Positions 1 to 15,977 of a DNA stretch of 64,000 bases are shown piece by piece. The stretch comes from Utricularia gibba (Eukaryota; Streptophyta; Magnoliopsida; Lamiales; Lentibulariaceae), in contig NEEC01000013.1 of assembly GCA_002189035.1 (NCBI GenBank), positions 2,418,001 to 2,482,000 on the forward strand. Direction: 5' to 3'. A model generated the notes under the pieces. It ran no database searches and was not told the DNA's origin. It saw only the letters and a list, made by a program, of their open reading frames with translations. Positions within the stretch are counted from its first letter, which is position 1, and each line of letters begins with the position of its first letter. Both the position numbers and the translations under genes were made by a program.

Positions 1-2801
1 AAGGAAACCTTGGAGCTGGAATATTGGTCATATGTTAGACTTCAGCAGTGGCACAAAGTAGCCAGACTGTTCATGACATTAGAATTCGAGACACTTGTGT
101 TGATGCGAAGGTGATTTTGATCTTTTAAAACATGTGAGTTTCGTTGAATGATGTGGAATTTTTTATTTTCAAAGCGATCCCTTACATGGCTCCATGTGTG
201 TTTGGATCGATGGGCATTTCCAAACCAATATGTGGCCTCGTGTATTGTTCGTAATCAACATGATATCTTCCAAACCATGATAAGTGACTTTACGCACAAG
301 CATACCGTTTTGAAGCTTGTTCTGAATCGATTATCTTTTGTGTTGGAAGGATGAAGGTATCAGCAAAGGTCTATGGGTGGAATCAAGGTGCACTAGATCA
401 CTTGGCTCTTGGATCAGTCTTGTATTTCTCTCTTGGAAATTCAATTCCCTAGGTGTCAACAACACAAGTGGAGAAGAAATAGCTCATAGACTATTTCTTA
501 CATGCTCTCAACGTCATATGGCTAGCTAGAGATGCAACATAGGGAAGCGACTTACACATGTTCATCGGAAGAGTTGAAAGATAGAGCATTCATAATTCCA
601 TGGTGTAATGGGACTATGGCTCTCTAATATCCTATAGCTGGAGGGTTCTCATGCATTGTAGTTGGGATTTTGTGATGGAGAGCATTTGGGATGAGTTCTC
701 AAAGGTGTGTTCTTATCAACCTAACAACAGTACACTTGTCACTAGAAGTTACCAAAGGACTGATCTTGCCGAAAAGATTAAAACTTTGGCGATCGTGAGT
801 CCAAGGGACATCCTAAAGTACACAACATAAGGCAAGGAATCATTTGTGATAACATATGTTTTTGAGTATTCTAAGGTAGGAAAAATGATTAATATTTTAT
901 TATAAAAATCAGATTATATTGTGTGTTTCTACATTTTTGTGATTATCAGCATAGTATGCGTCTTTTATTCCTAATTGGAACTAAATCAAGATTTAGTCCC
1001 AACCTTAGTTCTAATCACTTTCTTGAGCAATGCAGCACGTTTTAACAGCTCAAATCCCAAAGAACCGAAAAGCAAACAATGGAGGCATCATGAAAAGAGG
1101 ACAAAAGCTGAAAGAAGTACATCAAATCCTAATGTAGAGAAAAAAAGTAGATTTTTGGAATAATAAAGAAAGAGAAGACTAACTCCCATTAAAGAACATG
1201 AAAACAATTCTTGGAGGGGATCTAGTAGAAGGAGTAGCAGAACCATGGAGGATGAAGAAGACAAAACCATGATCCAAGTCATTTTTTGAAGCTTTCTCAT
1301 GCTTGTGAAGGACACTATTCTTAACTAGGAGTTGTTTTAGCTTTTTTTGCGAGAACTATTTGTTGTTTATGTTTCTGTTATGCGTTTTATGTTGTTTTTT
1401 AACTTTAGAACCAAAATGATGTTTATGAAATGTCATGAAAGTGTTTTTCTTTTTCTTAGTATGAGTGGCTAAGCACTTGGGGGTACCTTTGGACAAAGGG
1501 GGGTGAGCATGCTTATTGTTCACTAGATCATACTATCATTTAATCACTCTATTTACTTAACAAAATAGGATAGATCTAGGAGGAGTGGTTTTCATCATAA
1601 ACAGCCCAAATTAGAGATAGATAAAAAAATTAGGGAAAAACAAAGGTTTGGGTAAACTTGAGCCTTTGCTTGTTAGATGAATGATTTTAGGTTTAAATGG
1701 GATAGTTGTAGTGATTAACATGCTACCCCTGAGTGTCCCAAGGCATTATCTTCTTTTATTTTACATAAACATCTGCTTTTACCTGTTTACTATCTTTCTG
1801 CATATTATCGTCGAATTGCTTTAATCATAATTTAGACTAAATCTCTTAAATGTGACAAAATATGAATGTATTGACTTTTACATAACAAACACCTAGCTTC
1901 TTGTATTCGACCCTAGTCCACTATGCTCATATTTTTTATATGATTGATTGTGAATTAGGTTATAAATTTTATTTGATAGGGAAATTAGCATTTTAACAAT
2001 ATTGCATATTTTTCGTTTATCAATCTACATCTTAGCAATTTGTCTACACTTGACAAGTACTCATAGCAAATGAGAGAGCCTAGTAGCATCATAATTTTAT
2101 ATCACGTGTTGGTAACAAGTCTAGTTTTGTATCCTACTTTGCGTATTGGCAATTACATAGAAATTCAGTTTCCTATACTCCCTTCCAAATTGAACTGCAT
2201 CATCCGACACCAACGGATAGATTTCAAAATTCTATGGCAAGTCAATCTGGAAGGAGGTTAGGAAGGTTACAGCTTGCTGGTAAATCATTAGGATCAAAGT
2301 GCAAGTTGCTTCTTGTGTGTATACTAAGTTGAAACAAGACAATATCTTGATTCCATTTCCGACTTCATGCAGGCTGCCTATCCCATCAACTTCCATGGTA
2401 TATTCAATATATGCGTCGAAAAAAGTTGGCTTTTTGCTGAGTAAATCTCAACCCCTTGTTCATCTGTTCAGACAGTCCCTTTAATGGACACGTAACTCAA
2501 AACTGCGTTCGCACATAAGGGTTTATAGTTCATAATTCGTCAATTGGGAAAAAAATTAACAAAACGATGGAATTACTATAGTAGCTGTTTTGTTTGTTTG
2601 CTTAGAGGTGACACAAGTATGATTTTGATCACTGATAATAGTAAAATCATCCCATCTCCCAAACTGTACTTGGAAGAAGCTCTGATCACTGCTTGATATC
2701 TTTCAAACAGCTCCCCAACACCTCTTCGAGGTTTTAAACTGCTCAACAACTATGGACAAGGATGCCACCAAATCACGAACACACAACAGATCAGGGGTGG
2801 C
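1..2801. other. Gene-poor region, probable decayed repeat DNA
   Basis: No reading frame here resembles a known protein; the longest open stretches are under 80 codons and lack family motifs. The stretch from about 1440 to 1930 has the feel of a decayed plant LTR-retrotransposon end (an untranslated, AT-rich, low-complexity stretch and a 'ttcgaccctagtcc' phrase like those seen in Gypsy-type LTR regions). I could not find paired LTRs, a primer-binding site or target-site duplications, so this is only a guess. The last ~300 bases are probably the 3' untranslated region of the dehydroquinate synthase gene on the minus strand. Confidence 0.3.
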
Positions 2802-5466
<2,665 letters not shown>

Positions 5467-5957
5467 TGTAAGACCCAACGGCGATCAGTTTGAGTGGTCG
5501 GAGGAGCTTCACCAACTCTCGTGCCAGAAATCATAAGTCATGGGTTCGGTAGGTGAGATGACGGGGTGGGTGGGGAACTCCGTTTCATGGTTTGGCAGGT
5601 AAGAGCATGTGCATTATTTTATTTTAAATCATAAAAATAATTCAAATTTCAAAAACAACAAAAAGGAAAGAAAAGCCAAAAGCCCCAAGAGTAGTACGCA
5701 TATACATACATTCCCATGCATCCTCCATGGGCCGAGATGGGGTGCAGTTGCAATCTTAATACACAGATGAGTATGCAGTTCAATCTGAAGGCAGAAAGGT
5801 GCTGCTTTTCAGACTCCCTAAAGATGCAGCAGTAGCATTCATGGATGAAAAAACCAACACATTCATGCCTAGAACATCTCTCCATGGAGCATCTCTCTGA
5901 GCAGAGGCCAGAGGGGTACAGCACCTCCAGCTCCATCGGCCAAACGGGTGAAGCGGT
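5467..5957. other. Intergenic spacer between DHQS 5' end and NRG2-like 3' end
   Basis: Contains the 5' leader and promoter of the dehydroquinate synthase gene (reading left) and, from about 5650 upward, probably the 3' untranslated region of the DUF630/632 gene. No conserved reading frame and no clear TATA box were recognised. Confidence 0.5.
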
Positions 5958-8900
5958 TCAGGGAAGGATCATCTTGACATCATGAAGAACCTCGCTTGCT
6001 CTGGCCTGGTTGTGCACTGACTCGAATGCTTGTGTGCACACGTTGGCAAAACCAGTCATTGCCTGGAATGCATGGGGCATTCCCATCTGCAGATTGCTCA
6101 TCGTCATCGCTCTGGTCACACTGATGGATTTATCGTATTTGGCCTTTTCATCCTCGGCCTTGGCTCTCAAGGCCTCTACTCTGGCCTGCTTCTGTCTCAG
6201 GGGGCAGCTTGTTTCACTGGATGAGTAGGAAAAAGGGCCATGCTTCATCTCCAATGTTCTGAGTTCACTTGCCCTCTTTTCCAGCTCTTTAAAGGCCAGT
6301 TCCGACCTCTTTTTCTGCTTCTGCTCTTCGTCTTGCTGCACAACAATCGCATGGATCATTGTCAGGAAACTTTTCAACCCCTCTGAAGCCACCTTATCAG
6401 GGATATTGTTGACGGCGAGCTGCCATTCTTCGCAGAAGGAGAATACAGCTGAATCTTGCTTTGTTTTGTGATGCGGATTGTTACCTAGACGAAAGAGACT
6501 GAGGCGAAGCCAACCCATCAACGACTGAGTATAATCACGCTGAACCTTGACAAGATTACAAAAGGAAAGGTGCCACTGCTGAGCTTCAAGTTCAAGTTGC
6601 AGCGTTGATTGACGATGAATTTCGGAGGTGGGAGCAGCAGACATGGAGCAATTTAGATACTTGAGTTGCTGAACAATATGCATCTGAACCTGGTGGAATT
6701 CGTACATACTTCTCCACATGCTCATCAACCTGAAAGGAAACAAAAAAAATCCATAATCAAAGAACCAGGGAACAGCAATGCTTGAGCCACCGACACGACA
6801 TGTCATGCAATGCTTTAGAAGCGGTTCAACAACTGGGCTCTCACAGAAAAATCAGCATGCAGTTTTTGATGCAGCATCAAGCACAGAACGTTAAAGCCCC
6901 TAACATCAACCTCTACTCCCGAGAAAGGTAAAATTATTATTTCCTAATGCCGCAAGTGCAACCATAAGTTTACTAACCAAAGGGGGGAAAAGGAAAAAGA
7001 AGAGCCTGCAGACATTCGCTTTTCTAACAAAAGCCAAAAAGTAAAAAATCGACTAAAACAACTCCACTTTCTCCTGCAAACCTAAAAAGAAGTGATGTAT
7101 TCACAAATCTCTATGGATTTTTTTAAAGTTTATTTTTCAGCTAGCTTCAGAAGTATTTTTTTAAGATCCCACTTTAAAGCTAATCTTTAGACTAATCATA
7201 TACTTTTAATACGAAAAAAAAACTGCTTCCATATCATGGAATCAAAGAAAAAAAATGAACGAGAAGGTGCTGCTCTTGCTGGGAGATCTCCACTAAAATA
7301 CTTTATAAAAAAGCCAGATGAAATGAGAACTAACCCGCTGACAATTTGAATAAGCTGCGGATAGAGCTGTGATTCCCTCACTTTGATGATCTCTGCAGAT
7401 GTAGCCTCAAATGCTTGCAAAGCAACCATCAGCTGTGATTCCAACTTGTCCAGTTCCTTTTTAGCTTTCTCAGTCTTCATGTAATCAGCATTCCTTATCT
7501 CTAACCTCCTTAGAAGCGCAGCCTTTCTTTCATGCTCTAGTTTCAGGTATTCAGCAGTCTGTAACACCGTTTCAGTTAAAAAACATTCACCACTATGAGC
7601 AACAAGCCAACATCACCAGAGCATAGATGAAAGTGATTTAACTCATAAAGTACCCCAGGAGAGAAAATATAAAGGGGATCTAAAAAATATGTGCTCTCAA
7701 ATGTATCAAAAGATAACTACGGAAACCAAAGAAGAACGTAATCACAAGAAGAAGAAAAGGAATGAAAATCAAAAACAGGATGAAAGTGGAATACAATTTC
7801 CGTCCATTTGAGGCAGAATATGCTACAAGATCTTCTTTTCAAGCTGTGTATCAAGGTTACGTTCTTCAAACTGCCCCAGAGATTCTATTTCTACAATCTA
7901 CAACCACCGCACATACGTAAACCACACAACTTCTTCAACTAAATGACAGAGCAGCACAGCATACTTGTCTGGCTACAAGCTTTCCCACCAGCATCTTAGT
8001 ATATTTTGCACTAATTTTACTGTGTAAAATGTCATTGCTGTTCACATTAAGGAGATGCCTGCGAATTGAGAAAGTATACCTTAACTTCATGATAGAGCTT
8101 CTTCTCCCATGCGTATAACCTTTCCAGAGTAGCACAGTGGGTTACATTGCCTTCAGCAGCAACACTGCCAGCCTTACTATATCCAGTGGGATCTTCACAG
8201 AATTTCCCAAATGCATTCCACCTCGTACTTCTGGAACCCAATGACCAAACAAGAGGAATTGACGCCCGGGAAGATCCAAAATCACTACCTGAATCCAGCA
8301 AACAAGATTCAAATTTGAAAAATCCCGAATGCTAATGTGTCGAGGATTTTATGATGAAAAATAGGTGTAGCATTGTGGGACTAAAGATCAACAGCAACCT
8401 GATGCTTGGCGATTTAAATTACAAATGGGGACTTCCAACAACAGTGAGAGTGGACCACCAGCATTTGCTGCCTTCAAGAAGTAATCATCAAGCTCCTTGA
8501 TAACTTCAACGAGATCCTTACTTTTGGCCGAAACCACGACGGCGAGCTCGCTGCTGGAGGTGGTAGGCGTAGCAGTTACTACAGACGGGGGAGGTGCAAT
8601 GCTTTCACCCCTCGCCGTGGTGGTGTTGGTCGCCGCGACCTCAGAAGTAGCCGTTGTCTCTTCCCACACCTCCTCATCCACAGACCTCCCGGAATTGGGC
8701 ATAAAAGGGTCCCAGAAGTCCCACGTACATGCCGACGGAGATATAGGAGGAGGCGGCGGGGGGGCCTAATAGTCGAAGAAGTAGTAGTGGATGCGTTGGT
8801 CCAAGAAGCTGGGCTAATGGGGTGCGGCGGCGTGGGAACCTGCGGTGGCCCAGACGCCTTAAACAGTGGTGCATTCCGGTGGTGAAGACTAGACTCTACT

Positions 8901-9070
8901 GTAGCGAATTGTAGAAGGGCCGCGCCGGTGTTCCGAAGAGATCTCAAGTACATACTGTGAGCGGCGCAGAAAGCATGCCTCGCCTTCACCAATTGCTTCA
9001 TATACCTCCTCCGCGCCTTGCACCTGGACACCATTTCTTGGCTGTCCAATCTCGAATACCAACAACCCAT
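5958..9070 (-). CDS. NRG2-like protein (DUF630 + DUF632)
   Basis: Member of the plant-only DUF630/DUF632 family that includes NITRATE REGULATORY GENE 2 and REL2, membrane-associated or nuclear regulators. The start MGCWYSRLDSQEMVSRCKA at 9070 matches the family N-terminus with Gly2 and Cys3 for lipid modification; a longer upstream frame (to 9112) lacks family support. The DUF630 helix continues through MKQLVKARHAFCAAHSMYL. A Pro/Ser/Thr-rich linker leads to WDFWDPFMPNSG, then DDYFLKAANAGGPLSLLLE. DUF632 starts near 8550 and carries ERLYAWEKKLYHEVK (about 8120) and LEHERKAALLRRLE, with long helical segments through LYPQLIQIVSG (about 7340). The last exon encodes MYEFHQVQMHIVQQLKYL, FCEEWQLAVNNIPDKVASEG and a coiled coil. 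The frame breaks in the proline stretch: seven C (G7 at 8758-8764 on plus) where eight are needed to join the two halves. DNA binding by this family is not established from sequence. Confidence 0.9.
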
Positions 9071-9916
9071 TTTCCGTTTCTTCACTGCTTCAACTTGATG
9101 CAGACATTCCACCTCGCCCCAGCCATTAGATCACATGAAGCCCCCAAAAATCAAATGTTCTTCAAATCCTTCACTCTCTGACCCACTTACCCCAAGACCC
9201 AACAAGCAAACAGATCCAGATTCTCACAAAACCTTCAACAACAAAAATGCAGTAGACGCGCATTCAGGCATTTTCCAAGAGCACATGAAACCATACTAAC
9301 AGTTAACCCACCCCGCCCCGCACTCAAACAGCATACACATAAACAAGAAAACGGTCCAGAGAGATTCAAGAATGCCAGACGAAAAAGAAAAGAGAAGAAG
9401 ACTCGTTAAATCTGCAGCTCTTCGTCGTGATTGCGATGGAGAACAACAGCAGAAGTTAGCACAGTCCATAATGAATAGTTGGGCAGGACAGCTGTAACTT
9501 TTATTTACTGCCCACATTTATTTTATCTTTCCCAAAATGCCCTCCATCCCTGAATCCCAAAAACAATAATCGTAAAAAAAGTACACATTTATTGCATTAT
9601 TGCATATTATTTTTGTAGAGAATATAATTAAAAAAATGAAGATTAAAATTGATGGTCCAATTGATGGAAAAGGTGGTTGAAAGCAAGCACGGCTGAAAAT
9701 AGTATTATTCTCTGGGAGGAAAGAAGCAGTCACCGGTCAAGTCAAAGGGGGAGAGATTCCGTTTATGGAAAGTGGCCGTTAGGGGGGCCCGAAGGTAATA
9801 TTTCAAAAATAAAGTGTCAAATATCCGATACTTGTATACTTCTGCTGCATAAGCAACGGAATTCCAGATAACAGACAGCTGCAACTGCTGTAGCTACAAC
9901 ATGAGTAAGCGAGGCT
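9071..9916. other. Spacer: NRG2-like 5' leader/promoter and 3' end of the J-like gene
   Basis: No coding frame recognised. About 9071-9500 is C/A-rich and is a likely 5' leader for the DUF630/632 gene. From 9530 to 9700 it is AT-rich. About 9800-9916 is likely 3' untranslated sequence of the J-like membrane protein gene. Confidence 0.45.
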
Positions 9917-12900
9917 TCATTCAGTGTCCGAGCCACTATCCATGCTCTCAGGTGTCTGCTGTGCATCCCTTGGCTCGGCGTCGGGGACCAAGGGCGAGAT
10001 GACGCGGTCCGCACCGAGTCGTTTTCGTTCTTGCCATTCTCTTGGAATGCTGGGGCGTTCCTGCAATGATCGGATGGAGGACATGGATGATGTAGGAAGA
10101 TGGCAAAGAAGTAGTTGCTGCATGCGGGTGAGTATATGATGTATCTATCTACCTCTTGTTGATTCGGGTTGTTTTCGGAATGCGGTGGCCTGCTTCTGTT
10201 GAGCCAGATTCGACCAAATGCCATCAACGCAGCCAGAAGCAACGCTGGCCCGATTCTAGGATCGGCATGGAGATCAGCTAAGTGCGTGATGATGCTTCTG
10301 GCGCGCTGTTTCAAGCTTACTCCGGAAGAGACTAGCTTCTTGGAACTCTCTGACCATGTCTCCCCCTTGTCTTCTGCTACCAGCTCGGGAGTTCTTGTAT
10401 TCTGAAAAATAAAAGTAACTTGTATTCATCTCGAAGATGCATCAGGGGAAAAGGACTTTGTTTATTTCTTATCAACTTACAAATGGGGGGATCTCCCTGG
10501 AGTCACCATCTCGAATTGTTCGAGAAATCCATGATATTATCTGATGGAAAGAGAATTGCCAACACTGTTTTACAACTGAAGCTAACAGATGCACACCAAA
10601 AAGTTCCAAAAAAATCTCACAAATTTAAATGATAATTTATCGATGTGGGAGAAGAGAAAGCAAACCTCTGGTATGTCGTTAGAGCCATTGTACTTGGCTA
10701 CAAGCGTTGATGTGGGATCGACTTCGGACTGATGCCAAGAGCTAAAGGGATTTGTTTGCTGTTTTTGAGTGTCTGGCTTCTCATCTTCGCTCCTTCTTTC
10801 GTACCTAATAATGAATAACCTAGCTACATCCACTACACCCCTCCTGGTGCCACATGTTTCAAAGCTATCTTCTGAATGGATATGGAAGAAACAATAACGC
10901 TGCACAACAAATAAAAAAGGAGATAAAGCAGGTCTTCATCAGATATGCAAATCAAGAACAAAAATACAAGGGAAAAATGCTTCCTATCTTCAGATTTGGG
11001 TGTGCATGGGACAACAGTATTCCCTGATTAGGTAACTCAATGAAGTGACGTTTCATTCATAGTGCAGAGTCTCTGGTTATAAAAAGCCATGGAAAGAAAC
11101 TCACATTTTGTGCTTCCCCATCGAGCCAAACAAATGTCAGACGCTTTTGTTGCATTGCTAAGACTGCTGAAGTTGATGATGCGTCTTCAGAGACATCTAC
11201 CTCCTCTTGGATCGAAAGTTTCTCTTGAACCCTGCGCATGGTCTTTAACATGGTGGCTTAATTAGATTTCTATGTTGGAGCAGGGGTAATGAGATCTCAT
11301 CATAACAGTATCCTAATTCCGAGAACAGAAAGCAGCTCACATCACGCAATTTACTGAGTTCATGCCCTGGCCTTCCAGCAGCAATTGCACAATACCAAAT
11401 CCTTGTGCCATCGCCAGCCCGTGAATAACCTCTGGCATCACAACCCAACTCCGTTGAAGTTAAATTTCTTAGCTGGGGGAGCACTGAGATCACATCGAAC
11501 AGCATTTGTGTTACAGATTAAACTCTGAATTTAAACCATTTGAGTCAAAAATCAAGGTGATCCAGCTTTCTACTATGTAAGATTCAAGCACAATCAGTAC
11601 CATGATATTTGTTCTTCTCCATAATGTCTATAAACACGGAGCTGTTGATTGACCCTGGAAACCACAAGATATACAGCAAGCTGAGACTCAAGATACTCAA
11701 GTATGGAAAATGACAACAGTAGCATACCTTGGTAAATGAATGGTTCAACTCCTGGGTCTCTCATAACTACAATGGCTGGAGCAGAATCCACACCAAACCT
11801 ATTGAAAATAAAGGGAAAAAAATAAATAAATAACTTGTTGAATCGTTATGCACAGAGAACTTGAAAGTTAATATTTTTTTGTGCACCTAGAAACTATCTT
11901 AAAAAGCTTTATAACAAATGATTACATAGATGGCCGGGACCTCATACGGTTATATTCCATAATATAAGGTGAAGAAAAACGCTCAAAAATCAAATTGTGA
12001 TTATCTTGAAAATGGCTGAAGCATACAGTTTACTCCAGAAACCAGATTCTTCTTCTTTCCATAGAACAAAACCAAATGTTGCATATGGGGTATAGTTTTG
12101 GGCAGCTTGACGAATGAATGGAGAAGCTCGTTCTCCAGTTTTTGAGAATAAGATCACTTTAACCTGCAGGAAGAAAAATTGGTTGCTTACTCTGACATCC
12201 CTACTAGTCAATTACTGGACTTATCCTTCATCCCCCACCCATAGTATAGAGTATTCTCTTCATCCATTTCCTTCCCAGATTCGTTTCATCGATGTTTGAT
12301 GGAGAAAAGATGAGATGACCACAACATTTTGTACTAGGACGAGAAATTTCTTACCTTCAAAAAACCAGAAAAAAAAGTTAACAAGAGTGAAGGAGAAAAC
12401 AGCAGAAAGCCACACATAATGGTTTACAGATACTGATTATACCTGATGAGGTTTAGCCTTCGCAAGGAAATTTTGTACCTGAAGTTTTAGGTTGAATCAT
12501 AACAAGACTTCGGTTACAAGGTAATGAATTGCTAGGAATTAATGTATTGAAACAAACACATATGGTAACTTTATTTTTGGTTCATGAAAGACTAAGATAA
12601 ATTAAAAGTAGAAAAAACACTCTGAACATTGCTTTCAACTGTGCTGGTTTATCAGACAAAACAGCTATAAAAGCACTGCCGTCTTCATAAGAAACATGAG
12701 AACACAAGAATTGTAAGAAAACGATGAGAGATAAAAACGAAAGCAGAAGCTCATGCAGCAAGCATATTATGCTTTACCAATGTCTCCTTGAAGTAGTAAG
12801 GAATTCGAGGTAACATTAGGATGTCTGATGCCAACCATTCAGTGATCTCACTAACTGAGAGCTTGCCTTCAAACCTAGATCCCCCATACAAGAATAAAAA

Positions 12901-15363
12901 ATGAATCTTCAGGTCCAAAATAAAGACTAGACTTGAAATATCAACAAGAACACACCTTTGAAGACAACTTGAACTTTTACATCCAGGAGGAAAAGCCACC
13001 AATGCTGGAAGCCCTATAATGCATTGGCACAATTATTCAGGACATCAAAATCATCAGAAACAAAACAAAGCCAAGAATCCCTTTTATAAAAATACTAAAT
13101 ACAGACAAAATAAGATAAAAGACCTACTTAAACAGTATTTAACCTTCAGAATTTGAGCAAATAGGCGAATCAGGAGATTAATTTTACCATTTCTAAAGAA
13201 AAGGTGTCCACTGGTTTTTTCTCAGCCAGATATCTAACAAGATGAATATCGCCAAGTTCGACCACTCCAGAATTTGCCACGCCATTCATCAAATTAACTG
13301 AACATAATTATCAAAATGCATTAAATTCAAACCACTTAATGGAGATGTCGGTATACTAAGCATAATTCAGACTAATCTGACCAACTCTCAGCCATGTGGT
13401 ATAAAACTGAGCACTCTTCTTACTTCCAAATGAAATTATCTGCAATATTTCATAAAGAACTTCCATTAGAAAAGATCGACTTGGCTGTGGAATCCATGCC
13501 ATAAGTACTCAGAATCGCAGGTGTGTTACACATGGCACTTTGGTATCAAATATATGTATATACAAGAAACACTATTTGACAGGAGCTCCAAAGACAAAGA
13601 AAGTATAATCATGTACACATGACATTCTAAACCTTACAGCATATTAAATCATGCTACATTTAAAGTAAATAAGCAAACATACTGCTCATATCAGTGCATA
13701 AAAATTAAGATTTAGACACTTGGAACACAAGAAATAAGAAATAGATACTTGAATTAGCAGTGGCTTGTCGTCCTCAAATTTAGACAAGAAGTTCTCGGAG
13801 TTGATTAACTCAAAGTCTCTATCTACAGGATCTGAATGGAGAAAGAAGAATTACAGTGATACTTCAGCACATATAACCTGAGTGAAAACGCGGAAAGAAG
13901 ATAGCAGGTATTTTGCTATATAAGTTTTCCACTGACCAAAGGATGTAAAATTGATCAAAGGTAGGTCACTTTCCAACAAGCGTTTCCCAGGATTATACTC
14001 TTTGATATTTTTAAGTGCCTGCTGCAAGAATCAACAATATTCTTTATCTTTTTCATAATTCGAGTGCACAAAGAAGCATTTCGGTGATAATGGCACATAT
14101 ACAAGTTGAGACACGAGATAAATTTTGAGAGGCAAAGAAAATCTTACAAGATGTTCATCTATGTTGTATAAATCATAATCTCTTTTCATATACTCATTTG
14201 TCAGCAGCTCAAATGCATATCGAACCTGCAAAGGAAGAAATCTTGAGCATTCCTTCATATTCCAATTTTTGGGTGTCAGGGCAAGATAGAGGATATAGAG
14301 AATAAGTATATTCCCTATGCTTATGAAGAAAACGCTTAGTAGGTCAATGATGAAAGCAAAGAAAACGATTCTCCTTGAACAACTAGTTCCAGAATTTCCT
14401 AATACGAGTACAGAACAATGAAAGGAGGCCAGAGCGTAGAAAACCTTGAAAAGGTCAATTGCAGGAGGCACGTCATCCCTTGAATCCCTGCACGCTGGAG
14501 TGTGTTATCATACCGTACGGCTATCTTAGGTAAAACATCTAGGCGAAAAATAACCTAAAAGCTATTTGAATGATCAGTCATGAACTACACATCTACGTTT
14601 TGAGCCTCCCACCAAGGTGTAGGGTCATCAACATTGCGAATGCAGGGGCTCTAATTAGTGCCAAAGACTCTTACGTTCAAAAAATGATGCGCTCAGCCAG
14701 TTAAGACATAGCAGCCGAAAGGATGCAGATGAGGATGACATCAATACCTGGTTGTTTTACACTAGGCAGCAGTATTTGATTGAGTCTTCTTTATATACTA
14801 ACAGTGCATTAAATTTTAAAGTATGAATAAAAAAACGTATACCTAGCGATTTCAAAAAAAAATGCGACAGAGCCAAAGACTCCGCAAAAATATCATATGC
14901 CATCACGTTGACAAGCAACGGAGAAATTTCCAATAATCCAACCGCGCAAAGATCCAAACTTTAACATTAAAAAGCAACAAAAAGAGTAAGAATCTAGTGC
15001 TAAAACTCGACAACAGACAACATCGAAAATAAAACTCAAACATACCACTTAGAGGTAATCGTTTCATACGCTCGGGCCACTTCCTCGGCAGAACTGTACC
15101 TTGCAATACCCAAAACTGGAAACAAAGCAAACGCGCAATGCCACATTACTCAATTACTTATTTTCCTTACAATCAAATAGAGGATGGGCATGATGAGTAC
15201 CATCGTAATATGATGGTGGATAATTGTACGGCAACACGACAAGCTGGAAAAAGATCGATGCCGCGAGAAGGATCAGGGGAAGAGAGTAGGCTCTGAGCGT
15301 GGACTTCACGGAAGAAACAGATGGTTGATTGCTGGTTGGATCTTGCCGGAGTGACGTCGACAT
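9917..15363 (-). CDS. Membrane protein with degenerate J-domain and thioredoxin-like region
   Basis: A conserved plant protein usually annotated as a DnaJ N-terminal domain-containing protein; its function is unknown to me. The ATG at 15363 gives MSTSLRQDPTSNQPSVSS, followed by a hydrophobic helix, LPLILLAASIFFQLVVLPY (signal anchor). Next comes a J-like region: VLGIARYSSAEEVARAYETI, then FELLTNEYMKRDYDLYNID; the HPD tripeptide that stimulates Hsp70 is absent. About 14 exons follow. They encode a thioredoxin-like region (GVVELGDIHLVRYLAEKK, GLPALVAFPPGCKSSSCLQ, VKVILFSKTGERASPFIRQA, DSAPAIVVMRDPGVEPFI), then ELGCDARGYSRAG and KRLTFVWLDGEAQ. A second membrane helix, IGPALLLAALMAFGRIWL, precedes a charged tail ending ESMDSGSDTE. 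A one-base break lies at 13215-13220 (T6 on plus, seven expected), which restores FFRNGLPAL. Inference: ER membrane, with the thioredoxin-like part on one face between two anchors. Confidence 0.8.
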
Positions 15364-15977
15364 CACCGTGGCGTGCACCGGAGGTTTCAACGACGGAATA
15401 CAGTTACCACTAAATAGGCTTTTGCGTTAGTCAAAACCCGGATCATGCCAATAATTGCGTATCTTAGGAAATGACAAAATTGTCCTTCAATATTCAACAC
15501 CCCTCCCATTTGATACACAAAATCCCATATATTCTTATTTTAATCATCTTTTAATCAAAGAATAATGTCTTTTGTTAATATTTTATAAATTTCGAATTAT
15601 TTTTTATTTTTTAAAATATTTGCGAAAAAATAAAGAGAAAATTGCATCAAAATAATCATAATGTTTAATATTTTGACAACGATGATTTCACCATCCAGAA
15701 AAGAGGATTTACGTAATCCATCGCAACAGGACGCAGAAGGTCTAGTCTAACTCCAGGATAATACCAGTTTCTTGTCAATGATGATGGAGAAGAGGATGAA
15801 GAAGGCACTGGTATTTACCACACTGCGACTGTGCTACAAAAGGTGGCCAGACCCCCAACATGAAGAAGCATTTTCAGCATTTGAGAAGAGAGGATTGGAA
15901 CCTAGAAAAGGTAAGCACACATGGGCAAAACACAAAGCAAGTCTAAAGCTTCAGAGTAGAGTTCGGTACCAGCAGTC
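15364..15977. other. Intergenic spacer
   Basis: Promoter and 5' leader of the J-like gene on the right side of its ATG, then an AT-rich stretch (15530-15680) and probable RPN10 3' untranslated sequence near 15780-15977. No gene seen. Confidence 0.5.

Noticed and set aside
8497-8769. 90-codon plus-strand frame antisense to the NRG2-like gene
   Set aside because: It is the reverse frame of the NRG2-like Pro/Ser/Thr-rich linker; low complexity.
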